Assembly: GCA_903864555.1 (NCBI GenBank)
Contig: CAIPGJ010000366.1
Coordinates: forward strand, 1-5,801
Source of the DNA: an uncultured Pseudomonadota bacterium
GTDB taxonomy: Bacteria > Pseudomonadota > Gammaproteobacteria > Burkholderiales > SG8-39
Reading direction: 5' to 3'
Length of the DNA stretch: 5,801 nucleotides
Positions 1 through 5,294 of the stretch are shown here, piece by piece. A program made the translations under genes and the position numbers. Position 1 is the stretch's first letter. The number at the start of each line of letters is the position of its first letter. The notes beneath the pieces were generated by a model. The model was not told where the DNA came from and made no database searches. It saw only the letters and a program-made list of their open reading frames with translations.

Positions 1-24
1 ATCGGGCCGCTGAAGAACGGCTAG
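1..24 (+). CDS. C-terminal tail of an inverted racemase-superfamily gene copy (5' part outside window)
   Basis: Reading from base 1, the + strand encodes IGPLKNG followed by TAG at 22-24. This is exactly the C-terminus of the minus-strand racemase-like protein that ends at 372. The DNA of these 24 bases matches the reverse complement of 372-395 without a mismatch. The simplest reading is that a second copy of that gene lies upstream of the window and points toward the first. Only the last seven codons are visible, so it cannot be said whether that copy is full length, intact or expressed. It could also be a short gene fragment carried within an inverted duplication. Confidence 0.6.
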   Translation: MGPLKNG

Positions 25-55
25 GTCCGCCGGATGTTAACCCCCTTGTCAAAGG
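1..55. repeat. Left arm of a long inverted repeat (partner 341-395)
   Basis: Bases 1-55 match the reverse complement of 341-395 at 53 of 55 positions; the differences are at 27 and 47. The match covers the end of a racemase-like reading frame, its stop codon, the intervening bases, and the first 20 bases of the palindromic repeat starting GTTAAC. It runs to the window edge, so its true length is unknown. Both mismatches lie after the stop codon. Confidence 0.85.
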
Positions 56-58
56 GGG
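41..58 (+). terminator. Possible intrinsic-type hairpin downstream of the + strand gene tail
   Basis: CCCCCTT (41-47) pairs with AAGGGGG (52-58) around a GTCA loop, 16 bases after the stop at 22-24. No T-run follows, so it is not a classical Rho-independent terminator. It may still stabilise transcript ends or act only as part of the palindromic element. Confidence 0.25.
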
Positions 59-276
59 CCGACTCGTGAGCGCAGCGAACGAGCGGGGGGATTTTGGCCC
101 GTTGCGCTTGCAGCGCACCACGAGTGCCTTATTGATGTCGGGGATGTGATCCGGCGCCACCCTGCTTGCCTGCCTGCAAGCCAATGACCATCAACAGGCT
201 TCGCGACTATCGCTTGCGAAGGCAGGTAGACCAGCCTGGCGGGCCAAAATCCCCCCGCTGGCCTGCGGCCAGTCGG

Positions 277-294
277 CCCCCTTTGACAAGGGGG
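277..294 (-). terminator. Possible hairpin downstream of the minus-strand racemase operon
   Basis: This is the mirror copy of the 41-58 hairpin: CCCCCTT (277-283) pairs with AAGGGGG (288-294). It lies about 80 bases past the minus-strand stop at 372-374. The nearer partial copy at 341-360 has a broken stem and is unlikely to fold. No T-run follows on the minus strand, so a terminator role is only possible. Confidence 0.22.
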
Positions 295-340
295 TTAACC
301 CAGGCCTGCGCCAATGCCATTCCCGGAAATTGACGAAGAA

Positions 341-395
341 CCTTTGACCAGGGGGTTAACATCCGGCGAACCTAGCCGTTCTTCAGCGGCCCGAT
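341..395. repeat. Right arm of the long inverted repeat (partner 1-55)
   Basis: This arm contains the last eight codons, counting the stop, of the minus-strand racemase-like gene (372-395), its 3' flank, and a degenerate 20-base copy of the terminal sequence of the palindromic element (341-360, ending GTTAAC). Bases 300-340, between this arm and the full element, show no feature I can recognise. Confidence 0.85.
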
Positions 396-1190
396 GTCAT
401 GGATGGCCGCGGCCTTCTTCACCAGCTCCGTCGGCGGGGACTGGTACAGGCCTTTGCGGCTCACGGCGACGCCGGTGAGCTTGTGCATGGCGACGGTGGC
501 TTCGGCGATTTTCACCAGCAGGCTGTAGGAGTCGAGGATGGGCACGCCATCCACTTCGTAGATGCCGCGGCTGGCCATGAGGGCGGTGGAGGGGCCGGGG
601 CAGATGATGACTTCGGCGCCCTGGTCGATGCAGCGGCGGGCGGCGGTGAGGACGGCGTCGCGCAGCTGGTCACCGGCGGTGGCATTGGTGAACACGGTGT
701 CGAAGTCGCGGATGTTGGTCATGGGCACGAAGTCCACCGCAGCGAGCCGGTCGCGCAGGCCGTAGCTGATGGCGATCTCGCGGTAACGCGGCACGAACTT
801 CTCGTTGGGCACCACCAGGGCGAATTTCTCGCCCATGGTGCAGGCGTGGAAGCAGCTCACTTCCATGAAGGAGAGCACCGGGATGTCGAGCATCTCGCGT
901 AGCTCGACGATGCCCGGCTCCAGCGAGTTGGCGATGACAAAGGCGTCATAGGCACCGGGCTTGCCGGCTTGGGCGACATTGGTTTCGCGGATCTTCAGGC
1001 CGTTGGCGATGACTTCGCGCACGTCGTAATGCCAGAACAGGCGGTAGTTGTCCCCGAGGGCGCCTTCGCGCGTGCCGCGCACTTCGACCGTGGTGCCGGG
1101 AGCGGCGGCTTTTGTCGCCAGCGCCTGGGTGGCGGCGATGCTGTTTTTCATGCCGGTTTCGGAGGAGAGCAGCTGGTACCAGATGCGCAT
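372..1190 (-). CDS. Asp/Glu/hydantoin racemase-superfamily protein, paralogue 1, without the usual catalytic cysteines
   Basis: A 272-residue cytoplasmic protein with the layout of the Asp/Glu/hydantoin racemase superfamily: an MRIWYQ first strand, an ANSLEPG loop at residues 87-93, a conserved Glu (110) after the PVLSF strand, a MGEKFALVVPNEKF segment (119-132), and a GAEVII strand with glycine-rich loop (191-199). Family racemases have Cys in the first loop and again after the GA(D/E)V strand. By eye alignment these are Asn88 and Gly199, and the nearby Cys197 is two residues off register. About 60% identical by eye to the neighbouring paralogue upstream in its operon. I chose the start at 1190 because all three paralogues begin M(R/K)IWYQ and it lies 8 bases after AAGGGG. 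An ATG at 1196, giving two more residues and a 4-base overlap with the upstream gene, is the alternative. The fold assignment is confident; the reaction is unknown, with lyase, isomerase or binding roles all possible. Confidence 0.88.
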   Translation of the reverse strand: MRIWYQLLSSETGMKNSIAATQALATKAAAPGTTVEVRGTREGALGDNYRLFWHYDVREVIANGLKIRETNVAQAGKPGAYDAFVIANSLEPGIVELREMLDIPVLSFMEVSCFHACTMGEKFALVVPNEKFVPRYREIAISYGLRDRLAAVDFVPMTNIRDFDTVFTNATAGDQLRDAVLTAARRCIDQGAEVIICPGPSTALMASRGIYEVDGVPILDSYSLLVKIAEATVAMHKLTGVAVSRKGLYQSPPTELVKKAAAIHDIGPLKNG

Positions 1191-1192
1191 GG

Positions 1193-1993
1193 TCATTTCC
1201 CCTTGAGGAGCGGCTTGATGTCGTGGATGGTGGCAGCGCGCTGCAGCAGGTCTGCAGGTGGTGACTGGTACATGCGCTTCCGGCTGATGTGGGTGCCGGT
1301 GATCCGGCGGTAGCCCACGGTGGCCTCGGCGATCTTCACCAGCAGGCTGTAGCTGTCCAGCACCGGCACGCCGTCGATCTGGTAGATGCCCTGCTTCGCC
1401 AGGAGCGCGGTGGCCGCGCCGATGGCGATCACCACTTCGGCGCCCTTGTCGATCGCGCGGCGTGCCGTGGCGGTGATCTCGGCGATGCAGACTGCCTCTT
1501 GCTTCTCGTCAACGAAGGCCTGGTTGAAGTTGCGGGTGTTCTCGTAGGAGGCGAGCGGCTCGATGGTGGCCAGGCGCGAGATGATGCCGTAGCCGTAGAC
1601 GATCTCGCGGTAGCGCGGGACGAATTTCTCGTTCGGCACGATGAGGGCGAACTTCTCGCCCATGGTGCAGGCGGTGAAACAGCAGGCTTCCATGAAGGAG
1701 ATGACCGGGATGTCCAGCACCTCGCGCAGTTCCACCATGCCCGGTTCGAGGGAGTTGGCCACGACGAAGGCGTCGAACTGGCCCGAGGTGCCGGCCTCCA
1801 GGCCGTTGCGGATGATTTCGCGTACGTTGTAGTTCCAGAACAGCCGGTACTGGTCGCCATAGGCGCCTTCACGGGTGCCGTGGACTTCCACAGTGGTGCC
1901 GGGGGCGGCGACCTTGTCGCACAGGGCCTGGGTGGCGGCAACGAAATTGTTCATGCCGTGTTCGGAGGCCATCAACTGGTACCAGATGCGCAT
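1193..1993 (-). CDS. Asp/Glu/hydantoin racemase-superfamily protein, paralogue 2, without the usual catalytic cysteines
   Basis: A 266-residue protein, first gene of the minus-strand pair. It shares MRIWYQ, ANSLEPG, the ME-x2-CF-x2-CTMGEKFAL segment, VPNEKFVPRYRE and the C-terminal DSYSLLVKIAEATV and YQSPP blocks with paralogue 1. It lacks about six residues after NGLE (66) and differs most around residues 140-170. The first catalytic Cys position is Asn80 and the second is Gly192 (GAEVVIAIG), so a classical two-cysteine racemase mechanism is unlikely. Cys105 and Cys109 are shared with paralogue 1 (Cys113, Cys117); Cys104 is specific to this copy. The start at 1993 follows AAGGGAG at a good distance. 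A GTG at 2014 would place that ribosome site inside the coding region and add seven residues absent from the paralogues. Tandem coupling with paralogue 1 hints at co-production, possibly as subunits of one enzyme (inference). Confidence 0.88.
   Translation of the reverse strand: MRIWYQLMASEHGMNNFVAATQALCDKVAAPGTTVEVHGTREGAYGDQYRLFWNYNVREIIRNGLEAGTSGQFDAFVVANSLEPGMVELREVLDIPVISFMEACCFTACTMGEKFALIVPNEKFVPRYREIVYGYGIISRLATIEPLASYENTRNFNQAFVDEKQEAVCIAEITATARRAIDKGAEVVIAIGAATALLAKQGIYQIDGVPVLDSYSLLVKIAEATVGYRRITGTHISRKRMYQSPPADLLQRAATIHDIKPLLKGK
1199..1204 (-). promoter_or_regulatory. Shine-Dalgarno inside the upstream gene, supports start at 1190
   Basis: On the minus strand AAGGGG falls in the last codons (KGK) of the upstream paralogue. 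It is 8 bases before the ATG at 1190 but only 2 before the ATG at 1196, which favours the former. The upstream stop TGA (1193-1195) overlaps the ATG at 1196, an arrangement typical of translational coupling. Confidence 0.55.
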
Positions 1994-2003
1994 GGCGCTT
2001 GTT

Positions 2004-2010
2004 CTCCCTT
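2004..2010 (-). promoter_or_regulatory. Shine-Dalgarno AAGGGAG deciding the start at 1993
   Basis: On the minus strand AAGGGAG lies 10 bases upstream of the ATG at 1993. It would be coding if translation began at the GTG ending at 2014, so it argues for the shorter protein, in line with the MRIWYQ start of the paralogues. Confidence 0.6.
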
Positions 2011-2154
2011 TCACATGCCGCTGGGCATAGTGTGAATCCGCGTTCGCGAGAGGCCCTTTGCGCGTCCTTCCAGTGGCTGCGGGAAGCGCGGTGCGGGCAT
2101 GGCGTGATCGTTGTTCTTGTTGGTGTCGCTGCGGCGATCCACGATGTGCATTCA

Positions 2155-2173
2155 GGGATCACATCTGGGATCA
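2155..2173 (+). repeat. Direct repeat GGGATCA x2, possible operator
   Basis: Exact GGGATCA copies at 2155-2161 and 2167-2173 are 12 bases apart, and a partial GGGAT follows at 2178-2182. The helical-turn spacing just upstream of the AT-rich patch fits a site for a regulator binding one DNA face. No regulator gene is in the window. Confidence 0.35.
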
Positions 2174-2195
2174 GCAGGGGATTTACTATATCATC

Positions 2196-2210
2196 GCTGC
2201 GCCTCGCAGC
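2196..2210 (+). promoter_or_regulatory. Hairpin or operator palindrome in the 5' leader of the + strand genes
   Basis: GCTGCG (2196-2201) and CGCAGC (2205-2210) form a perfect 6-bp inverted repeat with loop CCT. It lies between the AT-rich promoter candidate and the start at 2256. It could be a leader hairpin or an operator half-site pair. Confidence 0.35.
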
Positions 2211-2226
2211 CCGTGTGCCCGTGTGC
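2211..2226 (+). repeat. Tandem direct repeat CCGTGTGC x2
   Basis: Two exact adjacent copies of CCGTGTGC (2211-2218 and 2219-2226) follow the hairpin directly, about 30 bases before the + strand start codon. The role is unknown. Confidence 0.4.
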
Positions 2227-2255
2227 GTCAGGCTGCGCTTTTGCAGGGATGACCG

Positions 2256-3077
2256 ATGAAGATCTGGTACCAGAGCATGACGCGGCCCAGCGCCTGGGGC
2301 GGCTACAACGAATTCCTCAAGGGTTTCCTCGATCGCATCAAGGATCCGGACACCGAAATCGAACTGCACGGCATCGAACGCCGTGGCGGCATCGCCGACC
2401 AGTTCCGCTACCTCGAGCACCTGGAGGCGGTGGAGGTGATGGACAACCTCAACAGTGCCATCCGCCGCGGCTTCGATGCCTTCCTCATCGGCAACATTGC
2501 CGATCCGGGCCTGCTCGCCTGCAAGGAGATTGCCGACTTCCCGGTGCTCGGCCTGTGCGAGACCTCCAGCCATATCGCCAACCTGATGGGGGCGAATTTC
2601 GGCTTCGTCACCATCAATGACAAGTTCACCCCCAAGGTGCTGCAGAACGTGCAGCAGTACGGACTGGGCAGCCGCTGTGTCGGCGCGCGCCGCATGAGCG
2701 TGGATCGCATACTCGACCTGAATGCCGGCTACACCGATGCGGCGGCGCGGCAGAAGATCATCGACGAATTCCTGGTGGCCGGGCGCAGGCTTGCCGATGA
2801 GGACGGGGCCGAGGTGGTGATCGCCGCGGGCGGCGTGGCCATGGCGCTGCTGGAGATCGTCGGCCTGCACGAGGTGCGTCCCGGCGTGCCCATCCTGAAC
2901 GGGGTGACCGCGTTGGTGAAGGCGGGGGAGATGGCGGTGAAGACCGCCCGATTGACCGGCGGTCGCTTCATCAGCAAGCGGCTCAACTATGCGCGGCCTG
3001 CTGCTGAACAGATTGCCGAGATCCGCAAGTATTACGGGGAGGATGTCTATCCCACCATACCGGGTGGCAAGGTCTAG
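2256..3077 (+). CDS. Asp/Glu/hydantoin racemase-superfamily protein, paralogue 3 (divergent), without the usual catalytic cysteines
   Basis: A 273-residue protein beginning MKIWYQ, preceded by AGGGA 6 bases before the ATG. It resembles the two minus-strand proteins in overall layout but is much more diverged. It has GNIADPGL (79-86) in the first catalytic loop, GLCETSS (99-105) around the conserved Glu102, NDKFTPKVL (121-129), GAEVVIAAGG (184-193) for the second loop, and VPILNG (211-216). The canonical ADPGL context makes the alignment of the first cysteine position to Asn80 fairly clear; the second is Gly192. Its Cys101 immediately precedes the Glu, and it lacks the Cys-x3-Cys pair of the other two. 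It is first in the + strand series, 90 bases ahead of a Bug binding protein. Family membership is good; the reaction is unknown and probably differs from cysteine-based racemisation. Confidence 0.87.
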   Translation: MKIWYQSMTRPSAWGGYNEFLKGFLDRIKDPDTEIELHGIERRGGIADQFRYLEHLEAVEVMDNLNSAIRRGFDAFLIGNIADPGLLACKEIADFPVLGLCETSSHIANLMGANFGFVTINDKFTPKVLQNVQQYGLGSRCVGARRMSVDRILDLNAGYTDAAARQKIIDEFLVAGRRLADEDGAEVVIAAGGVAMALLEIVGLHEVRPGVPILNGVTALVKAGEMAVKTARLTGGRFISKRLNYARPAAEQIAEIRKYYGEDVYPTIPGGKV

Positions 3078-3128
3078 CGGAACCGGTCTATCGGCTTAAC
3101 AGGGCGCAGCAACAGGGATAACAGGACT

Positions 3129-3145
3129 GCCGGGCCTTCCCCGGC
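3129..3145 (+). promoter_or_regulatory. Intergenic hairpin upstream of the first binding-protein gene
   Basis: GCCGGG (3129-3134) pairs with CCCGGC (3140-3145) around CCTTC. No T-run follows. It sits about 10 bases before the Shine-Dalgarno GGAGGAG (3155-3161), so it could stabilise a processed transcript that strongly expresses the binding protein. Confidence 0.35.
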
Positions 3146-3167
3146 GGCATCGCTGGAGGAGAAGATC

Positions 3168-4136
3168 ATGTCGAAGTCGCTACGCATGCTTGCCGCTGCC
3201 GCACTGGTCGCAGGCATGTCCCCGCAGGCTGCAGCACAGTTTCCGTCGCGGCCGCTCACCCTGGTGGTGCCCGCTGCGCCGGGTGGCGCCACCGACGTGG
3301 TGGCGCGCATCGTTGCTCGCGAGATGGACTCACGCCTGAACCGTCCCGTGCTGGTCACCAACAATGCCGGGGCCGGCGGCATCATCGGCACCGAGAGCGT
3401 GGTGCGCGCCGCGCCCGATGGCCACACGCTGCTGTTTGCCTATCCGGGGGTGATCACGGTCAGTCCGGCGCTGCAGCCGTCGCTGTCCTATGACCCGGAG
3501 AAGCAGTTGATGCCGGTGAACCTGCTGGCGCGCACTTCCTTCGTGCTGTCGGTGCACCCGGGTGTCAAGGCGGCCAACCTGCGTGAATTCATCGCCCTGG
3601 CCAAGTCGGCCCCGGGCAAGCTCAACTACGGCAGTGCCGGTGTGGGCACCACCTCGCACCTGGCCATGGAACTGTTCAAGTACGAGGCTGGCGTGGACAT
3701 CGTGCATGTCGCCTTCAAGGGGGCGGGGCCTGCTTCCAACCTGCTGCTGGCCGGTGGCCTGTCGGCCAGCTTCGAGAATATCGCCACGGCGCTGCCGCGC
3801 ATACGCAATGGCGAGTTGCGCGGGCTGGGCGTCTCCAGCGCCGAGCGTTCGCCGCTAGCCTCGGACATCCCCTCGGTGTCCGAGGCGGGCGTGAAGGGCT
3901 TCGAGGTGATCTCGTGGTTCGGTGTGATGCTGCCCGCGGGCACACCCAGGGAACCCTTTGACCGGCTGACCGAAGCGCTGTCCTCGGCCATGGCCAGTGC
4001 GGACTTCCGCAGGCGCCTGTCCGACATGGGTGTGGAGCCGGTGGGCACCAGCGCAGAGGCCTTTCGCAGCCAGATTTCGCGCGAGATCGTGAAGTGGCGC
4101 CGGGTGGTGAAGGAAGCCAGGATCAGCACACAGTAG
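3168..4136 (+). CDS. Bug/TctC-family periplasmic solute-binding protein 1
   Basis: A 322-residue protein with a Sec signal peptide: MSKSLR, a hydrophobic run rich in Ala/Leu/Val, and a likely cut after AAA23, giving a mature QFPSRP start. The Bug family hallmarks follow: PLTLVVPAAPGGATD (29-43) with the PGG loop and Asp43 that help hold a ligand carboxylate, NNAGAGGIIG, RAAPDGHTLL, LNYGSAGVGTTSHLAMELF, and VDIVHVAFKGAGPA. Length is normal for the family. Known members bind dicarboxylates, tricarboxylates, aromatic acids or related compounds, either for tripartite tricarboxylate transporters or as orphan receptors. No TctA/TctB membrane subunits are in the window. GGAGGAG 6 bases before the ATG is the strongest ribosome site seen here. 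Family assignment is very sure; the ligand is unknown, though the neighbouring enzymes suggest a carboxylated catabolic substrate. Confidence 0.94.
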   Translation: MSKSLRMLAAAALVAGMSPQAAAQFPSRPLTLVVPAAPGGATDVVARIVAREMDSRLNRPVLVTNNAGAGGIIGTESVVRAAPDGHTLLFAYPGVITVSPALQPSLSYDPEKQLMPVNLLARTSFVLSVHPGVKAANLREFIALAKSAPGKLNYGSAGVGTTSHLAMELFKYEAGVDIVHVAFKGAGPASNLLLAGGLSASFENIATALPRIRNGELRGLGVSSAERSPLASDIPSVSEAGVKGFEVISWFGVMLPAGTPREPFDRLTEALSSAMASADFRRRLSDMGVEPVGTSAEAFRSQISREIVKWRRVVKEARISTQ

Positions 4137-4224
4137 TGCCGGTGACGGTATCGCTGCAGTAGACTGGCAGCCTGACGATCCGGACCAGAAGAATCGGAAC
4201 GCACCTGAAAAACCTGGAGAAGAC

Positions 4225-5199
4225 ATGAAGCACAACGCCTGCCGGCTGCTTTGCGCAGCGGCCCTCACACTCAATGCCGGCCTTGCGGCAGCACAGGGCG
4301 CGGACAGCTTTCCCGCCAAGCCCATCACCCTCATCGTGCCGCTTGCCCCCGGGGCCACGGTAGATATCGAGACCCGCCTGTACGCCAACAAGCTGTCCGA
4401 GCAGTTGAAGAGCCAGGTGCTGGTGGACTTCAAGCCGGGCGCCGGCACCACGCTGGGCGCGGCCCATGTGGTGCGCTCGGCGCCCGATGGCTATACATTG
4501 CTCTCGACTTCATCGTCCTTCGCTGCGGCGGCTGCGCTGTATCCGACGCTGCCCTTCGATCCGCTCAATGACCTCGCCCCGGTGTCATTGATGAGCAAGG
4601 CCCCCTACATGCTGCTGATCAATCCGCAGGTGCCGGCGAAGAATATCCCCGAGTTCATCGCGCTGGCGCGGGCCAAACCGGGGGCGATCAACTTCGGCAC
4701 CTCGGGGCAGGGCGGCCTGCCGCACATCCTGGGCGAGTGGCTGCACAGTGCCACCAATACCAAGGTGACCTTCGTGCATTACAAAGGCGGCGCACCGGCT
4801 TACCTGGCGGTGATGAGCGGCGAGATCCAGGCGGCCTATGCCGGACTGGCGCCGATGATCCCGCAGGTCAAGGCGGGCAAGGTGCGCGCCATCGGCATGA
4901 CCACGGCCGAGCGCTCCAAGCTGCTGCCCGATGTGCCTTCGATCGCCGAGCAGGGTGTGCCCGACTATGATGTGTCCTCGTGGATCGGCATCTTTGCGCC
5001 GTCGAAGACGCCGACGGCCATCACCCAGAAATTGAGCACGGAATTCGCCCGTGTGGCGCGAAGCCCGGACATCATCAAGCGCCTGGAGGCCGAGGGCGTG
5101 TCCCCGGTGGGCAGCACGCCGGAGGAGTTCCGCAAACTCTACTCCTCGGAGCTGGCGAAGCTGAAGAAGCTGGGGCAGGACACTGGCTTGAAGCTGTAG
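4225..5199 (+). CDS. Bug/TctC-family periplasmic solute-binding protein 2
   Basis: A 324-residue protein with a Sec signal peptide (cut probably after AAA23 or GA27) and the Bug layout: FPAKPITLIVPLAPG (29-43), RSAPDGYTLL, FDPLNDLAPVSL, INFGTSGQGGLPHILGEWL, VTFVHYKGGAPAYLAVMSGEIQ, and GKVRAIGMTTAERS. Compared with the preceding binding protein, the first pocket loop is PGATVD (42-47) rather than PGGATD, losing the second Gly but keeping the Asp. The second loop reads GAGTTLG rather than GAGGIIG. These changes suggest a different ligand or binding geometry. It is well diverged from the first protein, so this is not a recent duplication. GGAG lies 5 bases before the ATG. The 88-base upstream gap (4137-4224) shows only a weak GCTGC/GCAGC inverted repeat (4153-4171). 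Family very sure, ligand unknown. Confidence 0.94.
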   Translation: MKHNACRLLCAAALTLNAGLAAAQGADSFPAKPITLIVPLAPGATVDIETRLYANKLSEQLKSQVLVDFKPGAGTTLGAAHVVRSAPDGYTLLSTSSSFAAAAALYPTLPFDPLNDLAPVSLMSKAPYMLLINPQVPAKNIPEFIALARAKPGAINFGTSGQGGLPHILGEWLHSATNTKVTFVHYKGGAPAYLAVMSGEIQAAYAGLAPMIPQVKAGKVRAIGMTTAERSKLLPDVPSIAEQGVPDYDVSSWIGIFAPSKTPTAITQKLSTEFARVARSPDIIKRLEAEGVSPVGSTPEEFRKLYSSELAKLKKLGQDTGLKL

Positions 5200-5207
5200 G
5201 AAGCTGC

Positions 5208-5229
5208 GGCCACGGCTGGCGCCGTGGCC
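5208..5229 (+). promoter_or_regulatory. Strong GC hairpin between binding protein 2 and the carboxyltransferase gene
   Basis: GGCCACGGC (5208-5216) and GCCGTGGCC (5221-5229) form a perfect 9-bp stem with a TGGC loop, 8 bases after the stop of the second binding-protein gene. It is followed by a C-rich, T-poor stretch, so it is not a standard intrinsic terminator. It could protect the 3' end of binding-protein mRNA or lower read-through. Confidence 0.45.
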
Positions 5230-5263
5230 TGCTGCCTGCCCCGTCCGGGCGCAGGCTCTTCCC

Positions 5264-5275
5264 GATACGGGTATC
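5264..5275. promoter_or_regulatory. Small palindrome GATAC-GG-GTATC before the carboxyltransferase ribosome site
   Basis: GATAC (5264-5268) and GTATC (5271-5275) are inverted around two bases, directly upstream of AAAGGAG (5276-5282). The loop is too short for an RNA hairpin, so it would act only as a protein-binding palindrome, if at all. It may be chance. Confidence 0.2.
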
Positions 5276-5294
5276 AAAGGAGCAGCCGGCGCGC

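Larger units (their letters stand above)
36..299. repeat. Palindromic MITE/REP-like intergenic element
   Basis: The element starts and ends with GTTAAC. Bases 36-64 are the exact reverse complement of 271-299 (29 bases), and 82-101 of 240-259 (20 bases). Between these paired blocks each arm carries a side hairpin of different sequence: CTCGT/ACGAG at 63-67/79-83 on the left, and CTGGCC/GGCCAG at 258-263/267-272 on the right. The interior (102-239) holds three more small hairpins (103-117, 164-181, 199-221) and no convincing reading frame. Terminal inverted repeats, small size and lack of a transposase resemble a non-autonomous mobile or REP-type element. No target-site duplication is evident, since both flanks are themselves inverted copies. 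A partial extra copy of the terminal sequence lies at 341-360. Confidence 0.75.
1994..2255. promoter_or_regulatory. Divergent intergenic control region
   Basis: About 260 bases separate the divergently transcribed racemase-like genes, so promoters for both transcripts should lie here. The only AT-rich patch is 2181-2195. It offers TACTAT (2184-2189) as a -10 candidate rightward and TATAGT (2190-2185) leftward, neither with a good -35 at standard spacing. Around it lie repeated GGGATCA motifs, a small hairpin and a tandem CCGTGTGC repeat. The reading frames crossing this interval are probably spurious: they have no family resemblance and no supporting ribosome site. Confidence 0.5.

Noticed and set aside
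36..299. CRISPR array or tRNA/ncRNA gene in the non-coding left region
   Set aside because: The repeats are inverted, not regularly spaced direct repeats, and no tRNA cloverleaf or T-loop motif is visible.
1..395. Inverted repeat as a pure fold-back assembly or sequencing artefact
   Set aside because: The arms differ at two bases and flank a 285-base spacer with its own independent structure, so a simple artefact is unlikely. It remains possible that the window starts at a contig end caused by the repeat.
1994..2014. Upstream GTG start for paralogue 2
   Set aside because: It would absorb the good Shine-Dalgarno AAGGGAG into the coding sequence and add seven residues absent from the paralogues.
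1289..2035. Long + strand reading frame opposite paralogue 2 (and similar ones at 399-902 and 969-1313)
   Set aside because: The translations are rich in Gly, Ala, His and Asp, resemble no family, and sit antisense to well-conserved coding sequence. They are the usual GC-rich shadow frames.
2111..2620. + strand reading frame overlapping the divergent gap and the start of paralogue 3
   Set aside because: It is out of frame with paralogue 3, low in complexity (Arg/Pro/His-rich) and has no recognisable family.
1869..2870. Minus-strand 333-residue reading frame spanning the divergent gap and paralogue 3
   Set aside because: It crosses a promoter region and runs antisense to a recognised gene. 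There is no domain, signal or ribosome site support.
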